Shown here: in pieces, positions 44,871-56,438 of the stretch | How the letters are laid out: the number at the start of each line of letters is the position of its first letter | How positions within the stretch are numbered: position 1 is the first letter of the stretch | Assembly: GCF_027579695.1 (NCBI RefSeq) | Contig: NC_083570.1 | Coordinates: 4,991,001 to 5,055,000, forward strand | Source of the DNA: Neoarius graeffei | Taxonomy: Eukaryota > Chordata > Actinopteri > Siluriformes > Ariidae | Reading direction: 5' to 3' | DNA: 64,000 bases | Notes under the pieces: model-generated | Databases searched by the model: none | What the model was told of the DNA's origin: nothing | What the model saw: only the letters and a program-made list of their open reading frames with translations | Made by a program: the position numbers and the translations under genes

Positions 44871-45461
44871 ATGGCCGAGGCCAGTATTTCAGTAGCTCAG
44901 GACCAGTTCATGTGTCCAGTGTGTCTGGATCTCCTGAAGGATCCGGTGACTATCTCCTGTGGTCACAGTTTCTGTAAGGTGTGTATTAATGGCTGCTGGG
45001 ATCAGGAGGATCAGAAGGGCGTCTACAGCTGTCCTCAGTGCAGAGACACTTTCACTACAAGGCCTGTTCTACGCAGAAACAACATGCTGGCTGAAGTGGT
45101 GGAGAAACTGAAGAAGACTGAAGTCCAAGCTGCTTCTCCTGCTCACTGTTACGCTGGACCTGGAGATGTGGAGTGTGATTTCTGCACCGGGAGAAAACAC
45201 AAAGCCGTCAAGTCCTGTCTGATTTGTTTGGCTTCTTATTGTGAAACTCATCTGAAACCTCATCTTGAAGTTCCTGCTTTGAAAAAACACACATTAATTG
45301 AAGCCTCAGCAAAACTCCAAGAGAAGATCTGCTCTGAACATAACAAGCTGATTGAGATCTACTGTCGTACTGATCAAACCTGCATCTGTTATTTGTGTAT
45401 GATGGATCATCACAACGGTCACGACACCGTCACAGCCGCAGCAGAAAGAGCTGAGAAACAG
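44871..45461 (+). CDS. finTRIM B exon 1: RING and two B-boxes
   Basis: Encodes 197 residues to the phase-0 donor at 45462. It lacks three residues near the N-terminus that copy A has. All RING and B-box zinc ligands are kept. It differs from A by a handful of substitutions, such as CMMDHHNGHDT versus CKMDHHKGHDS. Confidence 0.9.
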
Positions 45462-48400
45462 GTGAGAACTAGAAATCTTTCCAGAATTAAATCATCTTAA
45501 TTATAGTTTCCCATCTAGAAACAGGTGCTTTAGTCAGTGATATGATTTGAACTTTAATTTCAATGTGTGTCTCAATCAGAAGGATTCTGTAAAAGCTGAT
45601 TAAAATTGTCTGTGTTCTGGTGAACAGAGTGTTAAATTTATCTTCAGTGATGGTCGTAATCTGGTTCGGGGTGGGTTTCCTGATAACGTTGCCCTTTAGA
45701 CCTAAAGAGAGAGTTGAGAGACTCTCTTAAGGAATGAACCGACTAGTGGCCTAGTGGTAGTGTGTCCGCCTCTCGATCGGGAGATCGTGAGTTCTATTCA
45801 TGGTCGGGTCATACCAAAGACCATCATAAAAATGGTACCTACTGCCATCTTAAGGAATGAACGTTGTCTCTGTACGTGGTTTTCCCGAACTGACTCGTAA
45901 GAAGGAGTCTAAAGAGCAACAGGACGAAGAGCGTCTTTGCAGTTCGCGTCCCCGATATAGGCATTAGTAGCTGCTAAAGGCAATCATATTAGACATAACT
46001 AACAGTGTCCAAGTTAACTAACTATGTGTAAACATTAGACGTGGATAAGACTATAGCAACTTGGCGGGCAAATCCACAGAAAGTCACTTGACTAATCAGA
46101 CTGCATAGAATAAAACATTTATATTCCACAATATGCTTCCGCAGGTCGGATGGGGAGTTTTTGTAGGCTGTGATGTGCTCCGTTTTAGGCAAAAAAAGCA
46201 AACATTTAAAATGAAACGACTCTTTATTCCTTTCAGAAAACTGAACCATGGGTTCTAGCTATAGAACCGTGGGTGTGTGCATTCCCCAGAATAACCGCTT
46301 CCTTCCATTCTGCCATCAACTGATCGTGTTAAATAATGCTGCGGAGAAATCATTGATCTTGATTTTATCCAGTCTATGGACGTGACGTGACCCTAGTGAT
46401 TACTGATAGACTGTCTCAGTGTCACCTGCGGAAAAACCAATCACGTTTTAGAAAAGAAAAGAAAGAAACATCCACTTTCAAAACTGCTTCATAGTAACGA
46501 GTAACGAGGACCTTGATAGAAATGTAGTGGAGTAAAAAGTACAATATTTGTCTTTCAAATGTAGTGAAGTTAAAGTCATAAGTTTCCACAAAAAAATACT
46601 GAAGTAAAGTACAGATACTCAAAGTGTACTTAAGTACAGAACTCAAGTAAATGTACTTCGTTACTGTCCACCTCTGATAATTAACTCGATGTACTTGCAA
46701 GGCCAAAAAAAGTGTGTTTCCGGTTACCCGACCGACCCTAATCCGTACCGCCCGACCCTAAACTTTTTTTTTTCGTTTTTTTCCCAGTCGCGACTTTTAC
46801 ATATAACCCAACCGCGTGAACCGGAAGTTTTTGTCACTCACTGGGAAAATCAGGGCTTTCCACAAGCGCCGGCTTCCGGCCATACAGCCGACTACACAAT
46901 TAAGTCCAGCCGGCTACTTTAATGACTTTTTTTTTGTAGCCCACAGGCTCTAAATATTAATTTTCGATTTTAATCAAATTAAATGTTTATCTAATGGACT
47001 GACAATAATGTCAAACTGAACCGCACTCATTTAAGTTGTGGTTCGCGCTGTTTGTACCGATAATAACCACAAATTCCCCGCCGACTTCGTTGATCAAGGG
47101 AGAGGAACTCATCCGCGGCCCCGACATGCGGTGTGTGTGCGCGCACTCGGCGGAGGCAGTAGTGTGTCGGGGCCGTCGGAGGGAACAGAAGCAGAGATAA
47201 CGCTTATTTTGTCTTTCACCTAGAGACATGATTCAAACTTTAAAACAGAGACAAAATTCTCCTGTGTGGATCTGGCATTCAACTTTTTTGCTAGGCTCTA
47301 TACTTTTTGATCAGTCACAGATCAAACACCATGAGCAAATCTGGAGAAATTCAGGCTTTATAATGGGTGTCTATTGCATTACGCACCAGTGGCGCTCAGG
47401 AGTTTAGAGTGTAGGCAGCTTGAAAAAAAAAAGCTCTAACTTTCTCATTTAAACTGTTTTCTCAGCCACAATTTTCACTCTACACACACAATTTTCTCAA
47501 AAGTTGTAGTCACACATTGTGTGAATCAAGACAAGTGTCTCCCTGAGCGATAGGATTTAGTTTTTGAATGAGAAGCCTGAAAGTAAGGAGAGGACAGCCG
47601 TGCTCTCCCATAGACTCACATTATAAACGTGGCAGCGCTTTTACTGCAAAATCAGAAAAGTCACTTGTTTTTAACTCGCTCTAGTGTCCACATTTTTTAC
47701 ACTAGGGACAAAAAAAATTACATTACTGTGTTCATGGGAGCCTTGTAGCACTCAATGTGCAAGAATTTTGTGAATAGCTCCTTTTGTTTCCGTGTAAATC
47801 AGCGTTGTTCGAGGAGAGGGAACTCTGAGAAAAAGCGCTCTTTGCTTGTTATATTGTGTCTTTTCCCTGCACCGTTACCAAGGTGACGAGCACCACTCAG
47901 GGAGCAGAGAGGGGCGGGGCTGCTCTCTCTCTCTCATGGTGTATTAAGCTGTTATATTTACAGAAAAATTCATGTTAAAAGGTGTCTCATGCTGCATCAG
48001 ATTCATCAGAAGGTGGTAACTCAGGTGACCTGCAAAGAAATTCATTATATTTTGTGAAATTATTCCTGTCTAAATATAGGTTATGGCAGCCATCTTGAAA
48101 AAAAAAAATGCCTGCCTACCGACCCTAGTTTTGAAATCTACGTAACCGGAAAAACACACCCTTTTTTTTTTTTTTTTTTGGCCCAATGTACAAGAAAACT
48201 AATTGAACACCACCAGCAGATTCAACCCCAGTTTCCCCCGCTGACTGTGAGAGTCCCTCAGAGCCGCATGCGCATTCTGTGGATTCGGCAGCGAGCGAGT
48301 CGCTCTTTGTTTTGAACGAGTGCTCCGGGTCTCTCGTAAATTCCGAGCAAACTAAAGGACGACTTGTGCTACGATGTTGTTCGGGAAAACCACGTTAGCT

Positions 48401-48492
48401 TGATGATGGATCTTAAGAGGTCATTTAAAACTCTCTTGGCCTTAAGAGGCTTTTGGGAAACCCAGCCCAGATCAGTTAGTTAACATTTTTTT

Positions 48493-48542
<50 letters not shown>

Positions 48543-51522
48543 ACCTTCTGAGCGAAACATGAATGTACTTTGAACTGAGATTAATATGGAACCAGTTCGC
48601 TCGTACTGTATAAAAAGCTGAATGTATTTTATTTGTCCTCAGAGTGAGTTAAAGGAGGAGCAGATGAAATCCCAGCAGAGAATCCAGGAGAAGCAGAAGA
48701 AGGTGCAGGAGCTGAAACAGGCTGTGAACACTATAAAGGTGAGCAGTGAGCAGAGACAGAGCTGCTCCTAGAAACACACACAACATGGACAACGAGTCAT
48801 TTACAGTCCCAGTAAGAGAGGGAATGATAGATGAGCTTTACATCTTGTGTGTGTGTGTGTGTCCGTGTCCGTACAGCTCAGTGCACAGACAGCAGTGGAG
48901 GACAGTGAGAGGATCTTTACTGAGCTGATCAGCTCCATGGAGAAAAAGCGCTGGGAGGTGACGGAGCTGATCAGAGATCAGGAGAAGGCTGAACTGAGTC
49001 GAGCTGAACGACTTCTGGAGCAACTGGAGCAGGAGATTGCTGATCTTCAGAGGAGAGTCACTGAGCTGGAGCAGCTTTCACACACACACGATCACATCCA
49101 TTTCCTCCAGGTAACACTCACTGTCTGATCTACAGAGCCAGCTGTTCCTCACACACTCTCTAAAACACCTCTCATTAAGGGAACAATAAATGCCCCTGTC
49201 TGACATCACAAGTGGGTTTTACATTTCATTTGCTTTCTGTAGGTTTTAGCTTCTGGACGTCGCTCTCCTCCACGGGACAGACCATCATTTCACACATCCA
49301 GCGTCACTGTCCATCAACATCTCTCATTTGATGGAGTGAGGAATTCTCTCTCAGATCTGAAAAAGAGACTCGAGGAATTCTGTGAGGAGGAATTCAACAA
49401 AATCCCTCCACATGGTAAGAGGAGCTGTTCCTACTGGAGAAACACAGTGATGTGTTATTTCTTAGCGATGCTCCTGCTTTCTTTTCTGCAGACACTTTAT
49501 TCACCCGACACTTTGAACTAAAACACTGATTTAAAATGAATAAACTGACTGGATCACTTTAAACTCTTTCCATCTTTTACACAAACTCATGTTTCTATTT
49601 TTCTCTCCACAGCTGCAGCAGTTCAGATCATTTCAGAACCACAGAGCAGAGAAGACTTTCTGAGATGTACATCTAACACACACACACACACACACACACA
49701 CACTTCTAATCCTATCACGATAACAAATTTTGTTGGATGATATATTGTCTCAGAAATTATTGCGATAAACGATATTATTGTTGATGTCTTTTCAAGACAA
49801 TTTTATGCCACTAGTAAAATAATAATGATCATGCAAATACACCCTTTCATAGAACAGTAAACTTTTAATTAAAGGAACAGTCCACCGTACTTCCATAATG
49901 AAATATGCTCTTATCTGAATTGAGACGAGCTGCTCCGTACCTCTCCGAGCTTTGCGCGACCTCCCAGTCAGTCAGACGCAGTCAGACGCGCTGTCACTCC
50001 TGTTAGCAATGTAGCTAGGCTCAGTATGGCCAATGGTATTTTTTGGGGCTGTAGTTAGATGCGACCAAACTCTTCCGCGTTTTTCTTGTTTACATTGGTT
50101 TATATGACCAGTGATTATGAAACAAGTTCAGTTACACAAATTGAAACGTAGCGATTTTCTACGCTATGGAAAGTCCGCACTATAATGACAGGCGTACTAA
50201 CACCTTCTGCGCGCTTCGGCAGCGCATTGATACGGAGCTCAGATATCAATGCACTGCCGAAGCGCGCAGAAGGTGTTAGTACGCCTGTCATTATAGTGCG
50301 GACTTTCCATAGCGTAGAAAATCGCTACGTTTCAATTTGTGTAACTGAACTTGTTTCATAATCACTGGTCATATAAACCTATGTAAACAAGAAAAACGCG
50401 GAAGAGTTTGGTCGCATCTAACTACAGCCCCAAAAAATACCATTGGCCATACTGAGCCTAGCTACATTGCTAACAGGAGTGACAGCGCGTCTGACTGCGT
50501 CTGACTGACTGGGAGGTCGCGCAAAGCTCGGAGAGGTACGGAGCAGCTCATCTCAATTCAGATAAGAGCATATTTCATTATGGAAGTACGGTGGACTGTT
50601 CCTTGAAGTCAACTTATTCAATTCCATGAGGCTGGCAGGGGGAGTCGCTCTCTTCTGTGGGATCTTTAACTAGTTTTAGAATGCTAGTTTAAGCTGATAT
50701 GTGATTGATCTAACGGTAAAACAGCACGAGGGCTCGAGAACTTTGACAGGTTACAATTTTACTTGGCAACAGAATGTATCTGAATTCTGATTGGTTGTTG
50801 TATCTGAATTCTGATTGGTTGTTGTTATATTATTGCCCTTTTGTTGTTTTCTTGAGCCCAGAGTGGGGGGAGGGGGGAGTGACAGGGTTCTACAGAGAAA
50901 AGTTTTCACTGCAACCGAACTGCTGTTTTCGTGACCACGCCCCCAGCGCGGATATTCATGTTCACATTGTTCAGTTTGTTTTTCTCTTTTAATTTTAGAT
51001 TTCTGTTATCTGAATCTGGATCCCAACACGGCACATCGTTTCCTCATTCTGTCTGAGAAGAACAGAGCGGTGAGATGCAGTGAGAGAAAGCAGCGTTACT
51101 CTGATCATCCAGAGAGATTTGATTCCTGGCTTCAGGTGTTGTGTAAGGAGAGTGTGTGTGGACGCTGTTACTGGGAGGTGGAGTGGAGCGGTGCTGCTGT
51201 GGACATATCAGTCTCATATAAAGACATCAGCAGGAAAGGACTGGGTAATGAGTGTGGGTTTGGACTCAACAATCAGTCCTGGAGACTGTACTGTTGTTCT
51301 TCTTCTTCTCTCTCTTTCTGGCACAACAACATTAAAACTGATCTCAGAGTTCCATCCCCCTCCAGAATAGGAGTGTATGTGGATCACAGTGCAGGAACTC
51401 TGTCCTTCTACAGCGTCTCTGACACGATGAAGCTCCTCCACAGAGTCCACACCACATTCACTCAGACTCTATACGCTGGGTTCTGGTCTCCTGGTTCTGT
51501 GAGATTGTGTGATCGAGAATAA
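44871..51522 (+). CDS. finTRIM B: RING-B-box-coiled coil-B30.2 protein, six exons
   Basis: Exons 44871-45461 (591 bp), 48643-48738 (96), 48877-49110 (234), 49243-49414 (172), 49613-49666 (54) and 50999-51522 (524, with stop), all with GT-AG introns. The total of 1671 bp gives 556 residues. RING C3HC4 is at residues 15-57, B-boxes at about 102-184, coiled coil in exons 2-4, PRY-SPRY in exon 6. The open frame reaches upstream to 44625, but homology with A, C and D begins at MAEASIS, so that Met is taken as the start. It is closely similar to finTRIM A exon by exon, with differences concentrated in B30.2 and small indels in exons 1 and 5. Predicted role: cytosolic E3 ubiquitin ligase of the fish antiviral finTRIM family, inferred from architecture. 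A Tc1 element lies just upstream, and introns carry a SINE, a hAT remnant, a Harbinger-like element and a palindromic MITE. Confidence 0.9.
45740..45847 (+). mobile_element. tRNA-derived SINE with 15-bp TSD in intron 1
   Basis: Contains tRNA-like A-box GTGGCCTAGTGGTAG and B-box-like GAGTTCTATTC. It is flanked by TCTTAAGGAATGAAC at 45725-45739 and 45848-45862. The A arm carries the empty site (24553-24568 region, reverse), so this insertion followed the duplication. Only 108 bp, so probably 3' truncated. Confidence 0.85.
45978..46676 (-). mobile_element. Tol2-like hAT remnant, orthologous to the copy in finTRIM A
   Basis: Ends (inverse) at TTACTGTCCACCTCTG, 46676, followed by ATAATTAA, which is the same insertion site as the 11480 end in A. 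The far end is truncated at about 45978. Minus-strand frame 46249-46022 preserves a worn BED finger (KCLLFLPKTEHITAY then DLRKHI); the second zinc Cys is replaced by Phe. Confidence 0.8.
46701..48183. mobile_element. Harbinger-like element, CAA target duplication
   Basis: Termini GGCCAAAAAAAGTGTG and (inverse) CACACCCTTTTTT...GGCC, with GTTTCCGGTTAC / GTAACCGGAAA just inside. CAA flanks both ends (46698-46700, 48184-48186), and the A arm shows the empty site. The GG start and 3-bp TSD fit PIF/Harbinger, although CAA is not the usual TWA. It carries no transposase. Its interior (about 47250-47800) is a diverged, reversed relative of the TTAA element at 36648-41964. Confidence 0.7.
48877..49110 (+). 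CDS. finTRIM B exon 3: coiled coil (234 bp)
   Basis: Identical in length and, as far as I can read, in peptide to exon 3 of A, including the coding (CA)5 run before GATCAC. Acceptor GTACAG, donor GTAACA. Confidence 0.9.
49872..50604. mobile_element. Near-perfect palindromic MITE in finTRIM B intron 5
   Basis: The ends GGAACAGTCCACCGTACTTC and its inverse flank arms of about 360 bp that are almost perfect inverse copies. They meet at a short centre near 50236 (ATTGATACGGAGCTCAGATATCAAT). Non-coding. Absent from finTRIM A, so it inserted after the duplication. Confidence 0.9.
50999..51522 (+). CDS. finTRIM B exon 6: PRY-SPRY domain
   Basis: Starts after TTTTAG with the FCYL PRY motif and ends at the TAA at 51520-51522. 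Nine bases shorter than in A. Differences from A cluster in the stretches after YWEVE and at the very C-terminus, where B30.2 variable loops lie; the VYVDHSAGTLSFYSV core is unchanged. Confidence 0.9.
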
Positions 51523-51852
51523 AAGTGTGTAGTGTTTTCTGTAAAATTCCTGCACGTTGCCACGTTGTTGCTCAGTCGTCTGTTTCACTAGAACACAATC
51601 CAGCTGCACAAAAACTCATTTTAATATTTAGATTAAAACAGATGAATAATTTTAAATAATTAAAAGGAAATGTGAAAAATTAACTGTCAGACAAGAAACT
51701 TGTCAAATTTGAAAAGAAAATGATCTCATGACCTTCGCATTATAAAGTTGTGTTCGTTTCATATTAAGCAGCGTCTCATTAAATAACTAATAAACAGTAA
51801 TAAAGCCAGAACAGAACAACATTTTAAACCTGTTCAGGTCAAACTATATAAA

Positions 51853-51858
51853 AATAAA
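51853..51858 (+). terminator. Candidate polyadenylation signal of finTRIM B
   Basis: AATAAA 331 bases after the stop codon, at the same place as the signal of finTRIM A. Confidence 0.55.
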
Positions 51859-52114
51859 ACATCACTTTTGGAATGAATTTGATTTTTCTGCTTGTGTTCT
51901 AAGATGTAAAATCCACATTCACTTTTTCAAATCTGAAGTTGTTTCTAAACCCTGAGATTTGATTGTAAAACATTGAACAATATTTAAACTCCATTAGAAC
52001 ATCCAGTACATGATCGGTTCAGGCTGCCCATGTCGTGTTCATCCCATATTCAGCCTGGATGATGATTGGCCCGCAGATAGAACCTTATAAATCCAGGTTT
52101 ATCTGTGAGTTTGG

Positions 52115-52235
52115 GATTTTTATTCAAATATTACAATCAAAGCTTTGCAGAATAAAAGATAAGAGCACAGGAGAATAAAGTTTCCCCCAGTGATGGAGTT
52201 TCTGTGCTGAACTCATTTTCAGACAGAAGCTTTTA
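52115..52235 (-). repeat. L1 3' end at the edge of the duplicated block
   Basis: Inverse copy of 4185-4296. Homology with the A arm stops near 52235 (after CAGACAGAAGCTTTTA), inside the LINE. Confidence 0.75.
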
Positions 52236-53690
52236 ATACTGAGGTCAGGATGTCAGCAAGCCGCTGTATTGATACGCAACGGGGTTTTTTCTCCACTTTG
52301 GATGGATATTTTTAGATTATTTAATCTGTGGGAAATAACTACAGTGTCTTAAATATGTGTTTGTGAAAATCACTGTAAACCTACAACTGACTTTTTCCTC
52401 CAAAAAACATCTCTTTTAATGTTGTCATTTATTGTGTGTGTGAAGAATGATGATAAATCTGTCTCTGTGAACTGGATCTGTCTGTGCTCTGACTCCTGAT
52501 TTAGATTCTCAACACTGATTGTTGGAAAAACTTCTTTTTTAAAAATCCTTTTCTTTTTCAATCAAGTAAAGCAAAAAAAAAAATCTGTTCCAGTTCTCAA
52601 TTCTGATTGGTCAGAAGGTGTTGATTAATTTTCTATAACAGCAGCTCTGACAGTAGTGCAGGTTTATATTAATGGGCTTGCTCTATAATATGTTCTTGTT
52701 TCTATAGTAACAGCTCATTGAAGTGAAATTATTTTAGACCTGTGTGTTCTCAAAGAAAAATGAAAGAAACGTGGATGAACACTGTAATATTTAACCTGGG
52801 CATTTCTCCTCCAGACCACCAGAGGGCTTCTTCACTTCCTTAACTCATTTCCTGTCTGTTTTTATAAAATCCACATGGACCCTTCAGTTACTCTGAGCCC
52901 TTCCTGTGGGTTAGTAAATCTCCTCAGTTGTGAGCCGTGTTTATTCTGGATAGATCTCCTGTTGATGATCTCGCCTCGTCTCTGCCTTTCCCTTTGATTT
53001 TAATGATATTTCTGGTGGATGGGGTTTGAACCCTGCACTGACTGGGATTAGATAAAGTCTTGCGTTAACATTACTAGCAGATTTCTTTCTTCTGCCTTTC
53101 AGGAGATTCATTTCAGTCTGTTAACAATGTTAAAATGACCCAAAGGTAAAATGACCCGTGTCAGTGTGGGTTTCCTCCTGGTTCTCCAGTGTTCTCCTAC
53201 TTCTCAAAGACACATCTAATGACTGATTGAGGCGACTCAGGATCTCTGATCTCAAACATGTTCATCTACCAACTTCATTTTTATCTCTGTTCATGAGAAA
53301 GTGGGACTTCTATTAGCAATAAACAATGCAAAATAAATCAAATCAGGTTTTGACTCCCCTTGTGGGAATAAAGAGTCATTTATTTCGATTCATTTTCACT
53401 CCTCACTAAATTCCAAACTGACAGAATGAGGAAAATATTTCAGCAGAACAAATGACACTGAAGTGCAGATGACAGTGAAATATTTCTGCTTTATTTCCAT
53501 CCTTAATGAACACAATGTGGTAGTTTTTAGTGCTTGTAGTAAGACACGGTCCTGCTGTAAATCCTCTTGTGTGTCTTTTAGTGAAGATACAGAATTGATG
53601 TTTCAAGGCTGTGTGTGTGTTTCAGTGATGTGGTGCTACTCTGTAAAACTGAGCCTCCAAGTAACAACTCGATTGTATTCGCATATTATA
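52236..53690. other. No gene recognised
   Basis: A/T-rich intergenic sequence. A CTGATTGGTCAGAAGGTGTT motif at 52604-52623 has relatives near 55798-55855 and 63000-63020 and is probably the end of a dispersed MITE. Short open frames here show no motif. Confidence 0.4.
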
Positions 53691-53703
53691 GAATTCTATC
53701 TCG

Positions 53704-54080
53704 GCGGCACGGTGGTGTAGCGGTTGGCGCTGTCGCCTCACAGCAAGAAGGTCCGGGTTCGAGCCCCGTGGCCGGCGAGGGCCTTTCTGTGCGGAGTTTG
53801 CATGTTCTCCCCGTGTCCGCGTGGGTTTCCTCCGGGTGCTCCGGTTTCCCCCACAGTCCAAAGACATGCAGGTTAGGTTAACTGGTGACTCTAAATTGAG
53901 CGTAGGTGTGAATGTGAGTGTGAATGGTTGTCTGTGTCTATGTGTCAGCCCTGTGATGACCTGGCGACTTGTCCAGGGTGAACCCCGCCTTTCGCCCGTA
54001 GTCAGCTGGGGTAGGCTCCAGCTTGCCTGCGACCCTGTAGAACAGGATAAAGCGGCTACAGATAATGAGATGAGATGAGC
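53704..54080 (+). mobile_element. tRNA-derived SINE, full-length, 13-bp TSD
   Basis: GGCACGGTGGTGTAGCGG head, GGGTTCGAGCCCC B-box and GATGAGATGAG tail, flanked by GAATTCTATCTCG at 53691-53703 and 54081-54093. Best-preserved member of the four copies in the window. Confidence 0.9.
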
Positions 54081-54179
54081 GAATTCTATCTCGAGTTCTG
54101 ATTTTAAAATGTGATTTAACCACATACACTTCATGGACAGAAAGAAAGGACAAAATGGGAAAAGAACATAAATGACATA

Positions 54180-55784
54180 CAACCCCGATTCCAAAAAACT
54201 TGGGACAAAGTACAAATTGTAAATAAAAACAGAATGCAATGATGTGGAAGTTTCAAAATTCCATATTTTATTCAGAATAGAACATAGATGACATATCAAA
54301 TGTTTAAACTGAGAAAATGTATCATTTAAAGAGAAAAATTAGGTGATTTTAAATTTCATGACAACAACACATCTCAAAAAAGTTGGGACAAGGCCATGTT
54401 TACCACTGTGAGACATCCCCTTTTCTCTTTACAACAGTCTGTAAATGTCTGGGGACTGAGGAGACAAGTTGCTGAAGTTTAGGGATAGGAATGTTAACCC
54501 TTTCTTGTCTAATGTAGGATTCTAGTTGCTCAACTGTCTTAGGTCTTTTTTGTCGTATCTTCCATTTTATGATGCGCCAAATGTTTTCTATGGGTGAAAG
54601 ATCTGGACTGCAGGCTGGCCAGTTCAGTACCCGGACCCTTCTTCTACAAAGCCATGATGCTGTAATTGATGCAGTATGTGGTTTGGCATTGTCATGTTGG
54701 AAAATGCAAGGTCTTCCCTGAAAGAGACGTCGTCTGGATGGGAGCATATGTTGCTCTAGAACCTGGATTTACCTTTCAGCATTGATGGTGTCTTTCCAGA
54801 TGTGTAAGCTGCCCGTGCCACACGCACTAATGCAACCCCATACCATCAGAGATGCAGGCTTCTGAACTGAGCGCTGATAACAACTTGGGTCGTCCTTCTT
54901 CTCTTTAGTCCGAATGACACAGCGTCCCTGATTTCCATAAAGAACTTCAAATTTTGATTCGTCTGACCACAGAACAGTTTTCCACTTTGCCACAGTCCAT
55001 TTTAAATGAGCCTTGGCCCAGAGAAGACGTTTGCGCTTCTGGATCATGTTTAGATATGGCTTCTTCTTTGAACTATCGAGTTTTAGCTGGCAACGGCAGA
55101 TGGCACGGTGAATTGCGTTCACAGATAATGTTCTCTGGAAATATTCCTCTGCCCATTTTGTGATTTCCAATACAGAAGCATGCCTGTATGTGATGCAGTG
55201 CTGTCTAAGGGCCCGAAGATCACGGGCACCCAGTATGGTTTTCCGGCCTTGACCCTTACGCACAGAGATTCTTCCAGATTCTCTGAATCTTTTGATGATA
55301 TTATGCACTGTAGATGATGATATGTTCAAACCCTTTGCAATTTTACACTGTCGAACTCCTTTCTGATATTGCTCCACTATTTGTCGGCGCAGAATTAGGG
55401 GGATTGGTGATCCTCTTCCCATCTTTACTTCTGAGAGCCGCTGCCACTCCAAGATGCTCTTTTTATACCCAGTCATGTTAATGACCTATTGCCAATTGAC
55501 CTAATGAGTTGCAATTTGGTCCTCCAGCTGTTCCTTTTTTGTACCTTTAACTTTTCCAGCCTCTTATTGCCCCTGTCCCAACTTTTTTGAGATGTGTTGC
55601 TGTCATGAAATTTCAAATGAGCCAATATTTGGGATGAAATTTCAAAATGTCTCACTTTCGACATTTGATATGTTGTCTATGTTCTATTGTGAATACAATA
55701 TCAGTTTTTGAGATTTGTAAATTATTGCATTCCATTTTTATTTACAATTTGTACTTTGTCCCAACTTTTTTGGAATCGGGGTTG
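54180..55784 (-). mobile_element. Tc1-type transposon, second full-length copy
   Basis: Same family as 43150-44701, with intact CAACCCCGATTCC ends and TA on both sides. The minus-strand transposase frame runs 55476-54400, with one internal stop: TAA replaces a Tyr codon near 54766, separating the two open pieces. All three catalytic residues and the HTH are present. The stop lies at a different codon from the one in the first copy. Confidence 0.9.
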
Positions 55785-55905
55785 TAGAAACACTAATAAT
55801 TTGCAGCTGCACTACTGTCAGAGCTGCTGTTATCGGGAATTAACCAACACCTTCAGACCAGAACTCTGCAGCACTCAGTACAGGATACTATACATTAATG
55901 ATTCA

Positions 55906-56438
55906 TTATTGTTGATCAGAAAACCTGACAACTGATTCAGGAGCCCACAGAGTAAACCCAGTGTATAGAGGCTGAGTGAATGTGGTGTGGACTCTGTGGA
56001 GGAGCTTCATCCTGTCAGAGACGCTGTAGAAGGACAGAGTTCCTGCACTGTGATCCACGTACACTCCTATTCTGGAAGGTGATGGAACTCCGAACTCGGT
56101 CTTAATGTTGTTGTGATAGAAATGAAGAGGAGTCCGAGAACACACCAGACTCCATGACTGATCGTTGTACCCAAATATGGTCCGTCTGGGCTGCTCTTTT
56201 TTTTTGGTCCCTTTATATGAGACTGAGATGTACACACATCCCTCACTGCTCCTTTCCACCTCCCAGTAACTGCGTCCACACACACTCTCCTTACACAACA
56301 CCTGAGCGATGGAGGTAAACCTCTCAGGGTGACAAGGGAACAGCTTCTCTTTATAACTGCATCTCACCGCTCTGTCCTTCTCACACAGACGGAGGGAACC
56401 ATGTGCCGTGTTGGGATCCAGAGTCAGATAACAGAAAT
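55906..56438 (-). CDS. finTRIM D exon 6: PRY-SPRY domain
   Basis: Open from the TTTCAG acceptor to TAA at 55906-55908. PRY opening LTLDPNTAH, YWEVE and the VYVDHSAGTLSFYSV core are kept. The segments around PCHPERFTSIAQ, GTKKKEQPRRTIFGYNDQ and CSRTPLHFYHNN differ strongly from A and B, so this is the most diverged B30.2 in the window. Confidence 0.85.

Noticed and set aside
45740..45847. Functional tRNA gene
   Set aside because: tRNA-like boxes are present but the acceptor stem does not close, and a 15-bp TSD marks it as a SINE.
53622..54299. 225-codon minus-strand ORF as a gene
   Set aside because: Lies antisense across a SINE and into the start of the Tc1 element; the matching frame appears in every SINE copy (33128-33487, 59455-59643).
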